This document shows, piece after piece, positions 37,794 through 48,746 of a stretch of 64,000 nucleotides of DNA; position 1 is the stretch's first letter, and every line of letters begins with the position of its first letter. The position numbers were made by a program, and so were the translations under genes. Under the pieces are notes generated by a model, which was not told where the DNA came from, ran no database searches, and saw only the letters and a program-made list of their open reading frames with translations. The DNA comes from Crotophaga sulcirostris (Eukaryota; Chordata; Aves; Cuculiformes; Crotophagidae), in contig VYZB01000016.1 of NCBI GenBank assembly GCA_013397455.1, positions 1,329,622 to 1,393,621 on the forward strand, read 5' to 3'.

Positions 37794-40387
37794 ACCCCAC
37801 CTTTGGTTTTGGATAGACAATACACTTACAGTGCACTTTCCCATCCCATTGGTGGGATAACCCTCCACACTTCCTCTCAGGCCTACAGAGTGTGTAACTG
37901 CTTTTAAAGACAGAGGGTTCCCTTTCCTTCTGCTGGGTCCAGGAGCTGTTCTCACCCCTGGCGCTGGGAAAAATGAATGAATAAAGACTCTTTCAAGTTT
38001 TCAAGATAAAGATGCCTTTAAGATACAAATGACAATAAGATAACAGTTTTAAGATATGACTCAATATATAAGGAATTTTATAAATGAAAAGTCATAAATG
38101 CAAGTAAGTTGAGCATGGAGAACCAGAGTAGTATTCTCAGGAAGGATCTATCTCCTCTGCTAGGGAGCTCAGACATCCAGTAATCTCTTTCACGATGTCA
38201 TCAAGCACCATCTGAAAAGAGCTGAGGTTCTTTTTTCTACTATTCACAGGGATTTTCCAGAGTCTCAATTCTACTGTGTATACTAAATTTATGCATGATC
38301 AATTTATGTATAAGCACTTATTCTTTTAAGCTCATGCAGATCATCTCCTCCCTGGTGTTAATCCCTGATTTATTTTTCAGCTTCCATTGTTCTAGGCTAA
38401 ACAATTTATTTTTTTCAGTTTTTTTTCTTGTAAAAATAGGCTCTTCATTACTCAAGTCAATATAAATAGCATTTCCAGCACCAGCCCCAAACTTGCATTC
38501 CTGATTCTTGAATGTGATTGATTGCAACTAAAGTCCTACTGAGGAACAGACAAAATTTAGTAAATAGCTCTGTATTTCTGCATATGAACAGGATGCAAAT
38601 AACTTAGTATCTTCTGTAATATAGTCTTATCTTCATTGCACAGACATTTTCCAACATACTGATCTTACTGATCAGATGTCATCATTAGTATAATTTGTTG
38701 TTATTGTAGACATGATCCAGTTTCAGATACTAAAGGTAGATAAGGATTAAATTATCACATTTACACTATATTTGGTAATTATTTTCTGACAACCATGAAT
38801 TAAAATGGAAATAATAAAGGTCCATCGAAAGAAAACTTTGGTTCTTGATCCACAATTTCCAAACACAAATGGGAACAAATAAGTAGTGTCCCTTTTCTTT
38901 GACTACGAGCACTAATGAGATTAAAATATAACCTATATATTACTGCAATGTGTGTGCTCCAGAAAAAGGAAGGGAAACAATTAAGCATCATTAACTTTTA
39001 GATGTGGGCCAGCCACTATGCCAGAAACTTGCACTTCATCTGGATGCAGCTGAAGGGCTACTGGGAACCAACACATGCTGTGTTACAAGTGCCAGCTCTG
39101 ATAGTTACATGCTGTAGTATGGAACGGTTCTTAGTCAGGTAAGGACTTTTGTACAGAAGATTTCACAGGAATTGTAGCTATTACTGGGAGGTAACATTAA
39201 AACCAACATGAAAACTGGCTAAATGTTACAGCATTTGGCATTACAAATCTTTTACAGTTAGCATCTAGTCCTCTTGGGGTGAGGGTGATGGAGGTAGGAG
39301 CAAGTGTTGTAGCATGAGATCTGACATCACCTGATTTATTCATGTGCTTGAACACCGAGTTATGTTATCTACTTGATTCATCATTTAAAAAGGAAACTAT
39401 TACAACTTGATTTTAGCCATAGCAATAAAAAAGCAGGAGTCAGCTTGGAATGGACTAGACAAGCAGCTCACTAGTATTTGAGTTTCTGTAAAGTTGCTTA
39501 TTTCCTTTTTTTCACATGTATGGACATAAAAAAAAGATGATGATGTGAAAATAACTGAAGATATCCATTTTCTTTCCTCTGAAAGCAGGAGAGAAGGGAA
39601 GATTTCTGATGAGGAGACATGGAGTATGTAGAAAGATGTTTAAGACATCTTTATAATCCTCTCAGAGCTGGAAGGGGCACGTCCCACTAGGAAGATCCTT
39701 CATCATCATAGCTTATGTTTGTATATAAAAAGATCAAGTATTTAAAATGATTAAAGCCTCCAGTGGTTTAAGGTTTATTTTTTGGAGGCTACAGAGAGAC
39801 TTTAGAAAACTGAGCATACTCTACCTTAAAAACTAAGGGTACCTTCCTGTTCTTAGATCACTGAACCGTAAAGCATTTATACTTCAAATCACTGAAGAAT
39901 AACAGGGGGACCTAGTACTCTTCATTTTGAAATGATAAGGCATTCAGTATTTACCGCCAGTGCCACATAGTAAGTGCTCAAGCACTGTACCTCGATCTAA
40001 TTACATTTATATAATATATGCTTTTCATTAAAATAATTTGAATTGGTTTTAACTATTGTTTATCTAGATGAATTTCTATAGATTTGGAATTTCAGTAAAC
40101 AAATTTACATGGGCTGGAATATCTAATCAACCCAATCCATTCTTTCCAAATAATATTTGTCTGGTAGGGAAAGTGATAATTTATCCTTATACTTCTACTG
40201 CAGACCTTTGTTTTAAGACTTACTTACAAGGAGATAACAGGAGATAATAGCAGATACCTATTACTGTATCTTGTATTTTTCAAAATTGGACTGCATTCAG
40301 AGTTTATTCATAGACACTCCATAATAAACCAGACCAATAATATCAGTTTTAATTAGAATAATATATTTGCTGACTAGAAGATTAAAC

Positions 40388-40407
40388 AATACTTCATAAT
40401 ACTTCAT
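40388..40407. repeat. 10-base tandem duplication
   Basis: AATACTTCAT occurs twice back to back with no mismatch. Confidence 0.85.
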
Positions 40408-41151
40408 AGACATTTTAGAGAGGCATCAATTTCTCTACTTACACCTGGTCTGTGTTTCTGTTACCACATTTTTTTGTGTCTAACATACTTACAAAACTTT
40501 GAGTTGTTTTACCAGGGTATGACCCTGTACTGGGAGTAGGACACACTAAAAGGAAGGGGTAATTATGCAAGATTAAGCACCTGTGTTTCTCAGGGAAATT
40601 ATTCCTAGTTCAAAAAAAAAAAAAAGGCCACTGAAAATTTTTGAAAAAAGTACTTGAAAGTGATAGAGTCAGTAAAAGACTACAGGGGGAAGAGGAACAG
40701 AGACTAATAAGATTAATATTCTTGCACTAATGTAGCCTGGAATAATTTGCTTAAACAAGCAACTAATCTGTTTCTATTTTTAATGGAAAAGTAAGGTTGA
40801 GATTTTGGCTGGAGGACTTCAGGAAAGCATTTTTTAAGGACATTTAAGGATGTCCATAAACTAATTGAATTAATTGAAAGGATAAAGGAAAAAACTCTCT
40901 AACTATGACCACATATGATGTAGAAAACTAAAGAGTAATGCCAGCAGAGAGAGGCCTGACAACTCAGCAGCGCTACTATGAACCCCCTTGCATCTTTCCG
41001 TCTCAGAGCGAGTCTCTCATCTTTGTTGAAAGTAGAAATGGGTAAGTTCAAACAGGTCTTCTAGTTGGTGGGGGTATTGTAACACACTAAGGAAAGGTGG
41101 TGAAAGCTGAAGGACAGTGTAACAAAGGTTCAGGAAGTCGCTTTAGGCTAT

Positions 41152-41170
41152 ACAACAACAGCAGCAGCAG
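41152..41170 (+). repeat. Compound (ACA)n(GCA)n microsatellite
   Basis: ACAACAACAGCAGCAGCAG is a short trinucleotide array that changes unit part-way. It is too short to suggest expansion. Confidence 0.8.
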
Positions 41171-41379
41171 AAAGCCTTAAGTGTGTTGTTACAGGAAGGT
41201 CAAGGAGTTAGCTTGATCTTGTAAGAAAAGAGATGAAAAATATCTGACAAGAGGAACAGAAAAATGTTTTCTAAGATGTTGAATGTGGAGAGTGATGCCA
41301 GTCTGTTTTCAATGGAAGCATAAAAATGTGCTGAAAGAACTTTGTATTTTGAATCTGTATACATTACCATGAATTTGTA

Positions 41380-42330
41380 CCTATAGGCTTCACGGAGAGC
41401 TAGAACTTGGTGCTTGCCTAGCTGGGATCTTCTACTTGAACTTGCAGCAAAAACTACAAGGATTCAGAAAGGACTTCTGTGCTCAGCAAAGGTGAGGAAA
41501 GACCTCATGGTAGAGGAGGAGGGAGGCAGATGTCTCCTGTACTTTACAGACACTCTTCCCTCTTTCTTTGCCAGTTCCAGAATTAACTCTGGCACAGATG
41601 CAAGGGCATAGTGAAATCTTTCCCAAACTTCTCCTTGCAGTTATGCTGGGAACAATCCTGTCCTCTTACAGCACCCTGTAGCTACTCCAGACCTCCTATT
41701 AGTCTTTCAGCATCTTTACACATATTTCTGGGGAAGAAGGAAGCATAAAATAAAGCTCAGAACTGAAATAAGAAATTCTGGAAGGCAGATAAGGAAGCTT
41801 TATGTTAGTTTTGGCTGCACTTGGAAGATGTCATACCAGTGGAACTTTCGACTAGTTGCAACGGACCACCTCTCTTGGGCCATGACCCAGGTATCAGGTT
41901 TCCAGGAGAGCATTACTGATGGCCAGCCTCTTTCTCAGGTGATGACAGAGCCTCTTCCTAGGCACGCAGGACCTCAAGGACATTGCGGGGGGCGCTCAAC
42001 TGCTCTGGATCTCTGTGTTGTAGAAATGATTGTTCTTTCCCCCTTGTGCTTGGTTGAGATGACTGATTATCAGTCCCCTTCAGATGATTAGGGAGTTTCT
42101 TTCCCAATTATAGCAATTTCAGGTAGTCTGAGGGGCTGCACTGGTGCCCTGGATGACTGCCTCCATACAATTGGAGTTCTTCTCCTTATGAAGGCGGTGT
42201 TCCACTGGATCAGGCAGTAGCCCAAATAAGGGAGCGAAAGTGTTTTTCCAAGTGCATCAAAAAAATTGTGCAAACCAGCACAGAGCAGTCTGTGTGGCGA
42301 GCAGAGTGGGAAGAAGTCTCACCACCACAT
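41380..42330 (+). other. GC-richer unique block, unclassified
   Basis: About 950 bases are less AT-rich than either side, with purine-rich and CT-rich patches and several splice-acceptor-like tracts (for example TCTTTCTTTGCCAG at 41563-41576 and TTCTCCTTGCAG ending at 41640). Open frames at 41414-41611 and 41828-42091 have fairly even amino-acid composition but match no family known to me. It could be an old degraded repeat, a non-coding RNA locus or a gene remnant. Confidence 0.35.
41422..41491 (+). other. Exon-like stretch (weak candidate)
   Basis: An acceptor (TGCTTGCCTAG, AG at 41420-41421) and a good donor (AAAG then GTGAGG at 41492) bound 70 bases. The frame is open after one leading base and reads WDLLLELAAKTTRIQKGLLC onward. 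Joining it to the next strong acceptor (41576) would create an immediate TAA, so no simple gene model follows. Confidence 0.13.
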
Positions 42331-43377
42331 GGTCAAAGACTCTCTCAAAAGGATCAATTATATGACTAGTCTATTTCACCTTCTTCATCTTGATGTAACT
42401 GAAATACATTTTAGTAACAATGCTAGCCTTGATTAGACCAGATAAGGTATTGGATTGGGCTCTTTTAGTATAGCCATGTGCTTGTGCTCAAATGTTTTAA
42501 TATATTAGCTAGCTTTCCTTTAGTTAGTTCATTTGTTTGGTTTTAATAGTCACTCATTAAGTCCTGTTAAAGTGAAAATCTTCCAGACTTTGAACTTGCA
42601 TTGAAAACATACTGCTACTTTCCAGTCAAAATCACTATGAACTTAGTGATTAATATGTGTCACAAAAAAAATATAGTGGATCCTCTTATGCAGTTCTATA
42701 TCACCAAAGTATTTAAAACCACATAGTTCCAATTGCAAGTACAGCCTCAGCTTTTAGAGGAAGTCAAGTATGAAGGCAGGACAGAAAATGTGATTCAAGC
42801 ATATATACGAAATTCTTTTAAAATTATTGGATTTTTAAAGTTTCTTCTCAAATGTAGGTTTTTCTTCTTTTTTTTTCAACAGAAAGTAAGTACGTATTGT
42901 GAGTTTAAAACTTGTATTCAATAAGAAAAATGACAGTAGGTATTTCAGTATGTATTTGTAAGTGAACAAAAGCCCTCCTTGATGGGATTTATACATAGCT
43001 GCTATCCTTCCATAAAGCTTTTATGGAGCCGCAAAATATAACCGTCCAAGAAAATCAGTACAATTCCCAGCTCCCACATCACTCACCTGGGAATTAAAAA
43101 TGTCTCAGTAAGAGCTCTTGATAACGTTAGTGGTTAGAACAGGAACTATTCTGTTCTACTCCACTGTTTTGTGGCAGAGCAGAAGGCAAGAACACGTTGA
43201 TCTGAAAAGAAAAAGGATTATGGTAAAGGAAGTAGAGTATACTGTGCTGGTGAAATAATGTCTGAGGACTGCTCTAAAATATAAGCAGTGTTATCAAATG
43301 TAACAGAAAATGTCAGTAAGGAAGTGGATACCTTTTATACCTGGCAAGTCTACCATGCTGTTGTTTAATAACTGTAT

Positions 43378-43511
43378 CAGACAGTATCACACAGTATAAC
43401 CAGGTTGGAAGAGACCTCTGAGATCATCAAGTCCAACCTATAAGCCAACACTAACACCATCTCATCACCTAAACCATGGCACTGAGTGCCTCATCCAGTC
43501 TTCCCTTAAAT
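43378..43511 (-). mobile_element. CR1 LINE, 3' tail fragment, minus strand
   Basis: Read on the minus strand, this begins with AAGGGAAGACTGGATGAGGC, then CAGTGCCATGGTTTAGG, continues through TTGGACTTGATGATCTCAGAGG and ends with repeated GATACTGT-like octamers. It is about 35 bases longer at the 5' side than its near-twin at 2905-3003. The very low divergence between the two over about 96 bases points to one fairly young subfamily. Confidence 0.93.
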
Positions 43512-44631
43512 TAATTTCTGTAATCTTTACTACGCTATGGCTCTGCCATGTAGAACTAAAATTTTTTATTGGACAACAGATATGCAATGGAACAACCTCT
43601 GAATCTCTTGATGAAGCAGTTTAAATACTGGAGTTGTACGTACTCAGAAGAATCTGTTGTCCCAGAACTATATTGAATCAACTCAAACTCTCTCATGCTG
43701 TAATTAGAAAACCAAACCCTGAATTTGTAGAGACCTGACATATGAGAATTCAACATACTTTACAAAAATTATTTTCCCCTTGTTAATATGAGTATTTCCC
43801 TTATTAATCCAAGGAAAACACTCTACAGTTAAAAAGCCTGATGCTTCAAATACCTGCAACTTCTCATCAATGTACTGCTCTGCTGTCATCATAGCAAACA
43901 GCGATGAAACGCTTTCACCACAGTTGTTGGTTAGGAAGCAAAGAAAATGAACTAAAAATGCTGACATCAACAGTTTTGTGACAATGAAAGTGTAGAAACT
44001 GTTGTACTGTTATTTTAATAGAAGTCAAGAAATGAATTTGTTATTATGAAAATAATATCATGTCAATAATGTTAATTCATTAATTGGCTCTTAACAGCTA
44101 TTTTAAAGAAATTTGCATAGTGATGCTGAAGTTGCTTTTCCTACAGCATACATTGGTGTAGATTTTTTTAGGTCAGTGATTGCCATACACCCAAATGAAT
44201 TCAGAAAAATAGAATATTCCTACTTCTTTTTACCTTATTTTGCTGATGTTAAATCAAAGGACAAAATGAAAAAGGTGATCCTATACTCTAAAAACTAGTC
44301 TCACTGTTTCCAAGTTATACAACACTTTTAGAATAATTCAGCAGAAGATCTTTCCTTAACCAATTAATGACCAAACCCAAATTTACAAAATTGATAAACC
44401 TAACTTGTCAGGCACTGTTTTACCTCAGAGCACAATCAACATAAAAGACCCAAACTGTCAAATAATATGTGAAATAAAGTTTTACTTAACTTTTTTAAAC
44501 AAAAAAGGTAACCAATGATTGCTAGTGTAATAATGGATTTTAAAGTTAAAGCATTTAGTCATTACTGTAAGAGAATAAATATAGTAATTAAGAAGGATAT
44601 ATCACTGATTGCCCTATTACTATCACCTAGA

Positions 44632-45262
44632 TGTGCAGTAACGGGGGAGCTCCAGTTACAGCGAGGAGCTGGAGGGCATTTCCTGGCAATTGGGAGGTCC
44701 TATCCAGTTCATCCACTTGTAGGTGAGGTCTCCAAAGTCACTGCAAGAGAGTCTAGCTTTTTATATTGTTAAATAAAAAACATCATTCTAAAACTCCAGA
44801 ATCATCTGGTTTCAGCTACCCTGTTGCACACCACCCCTCCCCCCTGAAGAGCCTGGCCAGAGCTCAAAAGAGGAATCGAGGAAGCTGCTGTTATGCAACA
44901 TTCCTGCATATCTCTTGTCTTTTCATACAGCGTCCATGCCCCTTGTCTGCTGTGTTGACTGGTCAGCCAAGGTGTCGATGACCAATCAGAATGGTGATCA
45001 TGTGGCAGTCACACACTCTCCATGGGCTTAGAGATTGTTGCTTATCTTTATGATATACCTTCTCACATCCTGTGTATGTAGAAGTTAAAACCAAAAGAGT
45101 ACTGCATAATTCTGCTGTTAATGCAAATATGATGTATCTTCTCATGCTCTATGTATAATGAAGAAGTTACAATTAAAACAGCACAGCACCATCCTACTGA
45201 TCATAGCAATGAGAGAAGTTACAACTAAACAGTACAAAAGAGCACACAAATAGCAATGTGAT
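44632..45262. mobile_element. Possible solo LTR of an endogenous retrovirus (weak)
   Basis: This block is GC-richer than its flanks over 44632-45000 and contains promoter-like elements: a CCAAT box at 44982-44986, an AATAAA at 44772-44777 and, on the minus strand, a TATGAAAAG at 44927-44919 some 55 bases from the inverted CCAAT box. It also contains direct repeats of about 80 bases (45049-45255), which in a minus-strand LTR would sit in the U3 enhancer region. No gag, pol or env coding is next to it. I could not find a target-site duplication or clear TG/CA ends, so the borders are approximate and the identity is an inference. Orientation is uncertain, with minus favoured. Confidence 0.25.
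45049..45255. repeat. Degenerate tandem repeat, about 80-base unit, 2.6 copies
   Basis: Unit 1 (45049-45127) begins TATGATATACCTTCTCA, unit 2 (45128-45209) begins TATGATGTATCTTCTCA. Both contain GAAGTTAMAAYYAAAA-like boxes and end in TGCAAA or TAGCAA. A partial third unit (45210-45255) repeats GAAGTTACAACTAAA, AGAGCAC and ends TAGCAA. The divergence between copies suggests an old array. Confidence 0.7.
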
Positions 45263-45828
45263 AGGGACCATCTGCAGGTCAATTATTTTCTATTTGGCCT
45301 GATTAACTCAGTCACAAACATGTCTGTTAGAGTCTTGACAGATTTAACAAATCTACAGTCTTACATTGGTATTCAATTTTTATCTGAAAGTTCTGAATTT
45401 GTAACCTTTCCTATCTAATAAAATAACAGAGCCAGGTCAATGCCTGGATGGAGGATCTGCTGTCTCACAGGTTGATCTAGTATCAACAGATTAGCTCTGA
45501 ATCAGTCACTGCTCTGCAGCCAGAATTGCTGTCCTCTGCTAGGGCACCTATCAAAATCCGGATTGTTTACTGCTAGGAAGAAGAGTTCAGATATAGACAT
45601 ATCAGTCTCAGTCCTGGTGAAATTACTGGCTGGGTATTAAATTTTGCTAGTCTAAGCCTTTGTTTATTTGTTTGTTGTTGATTGAGTGGAGGAATTTTAT
45701 ATTTTGAGAAAAAAAACTCATTTCACTGCCATTGACCTCTGAATCCTAAATTCCTTTACAGGTGAAAGAGCAAAGTTGTTTATTTTGAACATGAGATAAC
45801 TCTCTTTAAATGTATTATTGATATGCAG

Positions 45829-46002
45829 ATCTCAAAATGCTACACACAGTAGGAAAGAATCATTATCTACACTTCACAAGTCGGAACAAGTTACAAGACA
45901 TTGCAAGTGTCAGAAGATCACCCAAGGAGAAATGTCAAAAGAGAAGACATACCTTCAAATTCTATCTGATGACTTACCAGAAAGCCAAACTCTTATGTTG
46001 GA
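45829..46002 (+). other. Exon-like stretch, 174 bases (weak candidate)
   Basis: An AG at 45827-45828 (ATTGATATGCAG) and a GTAAGA donor at 46003 bound 174 bases with one frame open throughout after a single leading base (58 codons, symmetric phase). The end reads SKEKTYLQILSDDLPESQTL. A second frame is open to beyond 46080, so openness alone is weak evidence. The acceptor's pyrimidine tract is poor. No family is recognised. Confidence 0.13.
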
Positions 46003-48694
46003 GTAAGAGATTCGGCTTACTGATAAATTGTTGGGTTGTTCAACCCCTAAAATATTGGAGGAAGATGTGGAGCAACACCGTAAGTAAATGAAACTAAATG
46101 TAAGGCTGGCAAAATTCAGCAAACGACTTAGAATATGGCGTAGACATTACAGTGAGCAGATGCTAGTTTAAAATGTGGTTGCAGAGATGTAAAATGCAGG
46201 CAAATTATAATCATCCAACAAATAATGCCAGTAGCTTCATTTTAGTTGGTGAAATTACTAATGTCTTCAGGCTAGCCTAGGTTAGTATCTGGTGTTCATA
46301 ATCACAGGGGTAAGTAAGTAGATACACTTAATCAAGATTTTTAGCTACTGTAATTATTTTAGGTACATTTTTTCAGAAAATATGTATTTATACTTAAGAC
46401 TTAGTAGTACCATCAAGTTATGAAATATGCGCTACATGATTTTCATCATCTTTTGCGAACTGGAAGGTCTAAAATCTCATAAATGTGCATTTGAGGACCT
46501 AGTCCAATCATTTTTGTCTAAAATGTGTATTCACAGTAGAAAAGCACAGGGCTAGTTCATATAGTATTCATCTAATAGAAGCAAACAAAATACAAAACCC
46601 CTCAGCTTTTATAGGAAATGTTTTTTCTAAGCAGGAAATATTCTCCCATAGGCAGTACCTATATTACAATATGACATTACCTAGATCCGACATTGTATCT
46701 ACAGATTTTCATTTAAAGATTTTAACCTTACAAGAATCTACAAGTATCTCCCCCGGCACACTGGTAGGCAAGAAATATCAAATCCCAAAATGGCATAGTA
46801 CCTGAATGAAATACTAATGTACACATTATTTTGTGTCCTATCTACATTGTAGATTGTGGGACTGATATGACTGTTACATTTCTTGTTGTTCTGTAAATCC
46901 AAAGAATTTAAAGAAATATTTCAACACACTGTACTCATCAGGACATACTGAGTCCATACAACAATCAATCAAACAAAGTCTTTTAGAATGCAGTTTAGAA
47001 TTATTCTGTGCCACATTATTCAACGTGGAACAGTGTCAATTGTGTTTTAAATATAGGTTCATAAGTTTAAAGTGTAAACTTTAAAAAGCTGGAAAATAAC
47101 TAACATTATCTAAGGGAAAGAAAATAAAGTTGTTTTTAATTGCCAGTTTATGCTTCTTTTCTGGAAAATATATTTTAAAAGAAGCTTTAAATATATTTCC
47201 ATTAAGCAGGAAAGAAAACATGGTGTATTCTGAGTGAAGTCAAATACATTGGTGACATTTAATGATGGGTTTTAAAGGAGGATAGACAAGTTTTTCAGCC
47301 AAGGTTTCCAAATATATAAGTAGTTCTAGCAGTTGAAAGCATGACATTTAAATCCTTTTGACATTCTTAATTGGATGTTCCCTTGCTCTCTCGCCTGTCT
47401 TGCTGTTTGCCTTTATTTCTCTCTGAGTTTTTCAGAATATTCAAAATGTTCATAACCTTGCAAAAATAATGCACTTAAATATTTGTAATGTATATGAGGT
47501 CAAGTTGTGTGCATATCACAGAACCATTAGAGCTTATACCTGAAATTACACCTGGTGATATTTTATTCCCTGCATTTATCAGTCAAGGCAGATAAACAGA
47601 TGCTTACACTTCTTTAAAAATCCGATTTTGGCCAGAGGTTAGATATGTGAAGAATCAAACTGAAAATAGTGGAGATTTTGGTACTGGAAGAGAGGAGTAT
47701 TAGCTCTGCAGTCGTGTCTCTGTGTGTATGTATATATGATACACATTTTTGGTCTAATTTTTTATCCTAGAATCTACATTATAGAGACGCTATTTCACAT
47801 TATACACATCTTGAGAATTTTTTGGCTGATGTTTTATATCACATTTGTTGGCATGTCATGTGGGACATGCTCACAATACAGTAATATACGACAACTAAGG
47901 AGCTATCACAGAGCTTTCAATCACAAAAAAATGCATGCAAGGGAGGAAGAGAAGTATGGTCTTTACTGTGTTTAAAAAAAAATAAATAAGGAATAATTAT
48001 GAGAAGAAAAGAAACAAAAGACCTCATGTGATTATGCTAGTGTGTATGTCTGTGATTTATTCCTGACCTGCTAAATACTGTGCTCCATAATTTAAAAATT
48101 ATGTGGTAGACTTAGAAACAGCTTAGAGAAGAACAAAAAGGAAGATCAAAGCTGTGGAATAGCTTCCATGAAAAGAATGACAAGTAATCTGGGAGTTTTT
48201 CTGAAGAACTAGCAGGAGATACAAAAGTGGCCTGTGCAATTATGACTGGAATGCAGAGAAAGTGTAGGTATTGATAGTCATTTTCTCTTCCAACACAAAA
48301 ACTAAAGAGTAACAAGTTAAGATAGCAGGTAGCTTGTCTAACACTCCAAGGACTTCTGGGCCTTCATACAGGATGCTGCAGATGCCAGGCATTTATATGA
48401 GTTTAGATTGGTACTGAACAAGAAAATACATTAAGAATAGAAACTGACAACATGAGCAATTGCAGACAGTGTTCAGATACTCACAAAATTTTAACCTATA
48501 GCAATTTTAAATTTTGCTGTATGTCACAGAGTTCTATATTATATTTTCCAAGGAAGCAAAACATTAATTTAAACAGAGCAAAAATGAATACTGTGGAAGC
48601 ATCCTTAAGCCCTGAAGCTGAGAGGTATGCAATGCAATGTGACTGTTTTAGTACAAAGTTTAATCTACCACAATGCAGGTAGTTCAGGCATTTT

Positions 48695-48746
48695 AAAAAA
48701 AAAAAACAAAAAAAACCCAAAAAAAACCAAACCAAAACAAAAGCAG
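48695..48746 (+). repeat. A-rich low-complexity stretch with CCC/CC units
   Basis: Runs of 8 to 12 A are separated by C, CCC and CC, in an AAAACCC pattern. It resembles the reverse complement of the stretch at 384-460. No retroelement body lies directly upstream. Confidence 0.85.

Larger units (their letters stand above)
37794..43377. other. Non-coding stretch with two GC-richer blocks
   Basis: The first block, about 37800-38010, is GC-richer than its surroundings and ends in GAATGAATAAAGACTC, which contains an AATAAA; it may be a fragment of an unidentified repeat. The second, 41380-42330, is listed separately. The rest is AT-rich with no recognised gene. Short repeats include a ten-base duplication at 40388-40407 and a GGAGATAA-type pair near 40231-40250. 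A strong polypyrimidine-AG followed closely by GTAAGT lies at 42858-42891. Confidence 0.6.

Noticed and set aside
41422..41640. Gene model joining 41422-41491 to an exon starting at 41577
   Set aside because: The join creates a TAA within four codons and an intron of only about 85 bases, so it does not make a coding model.
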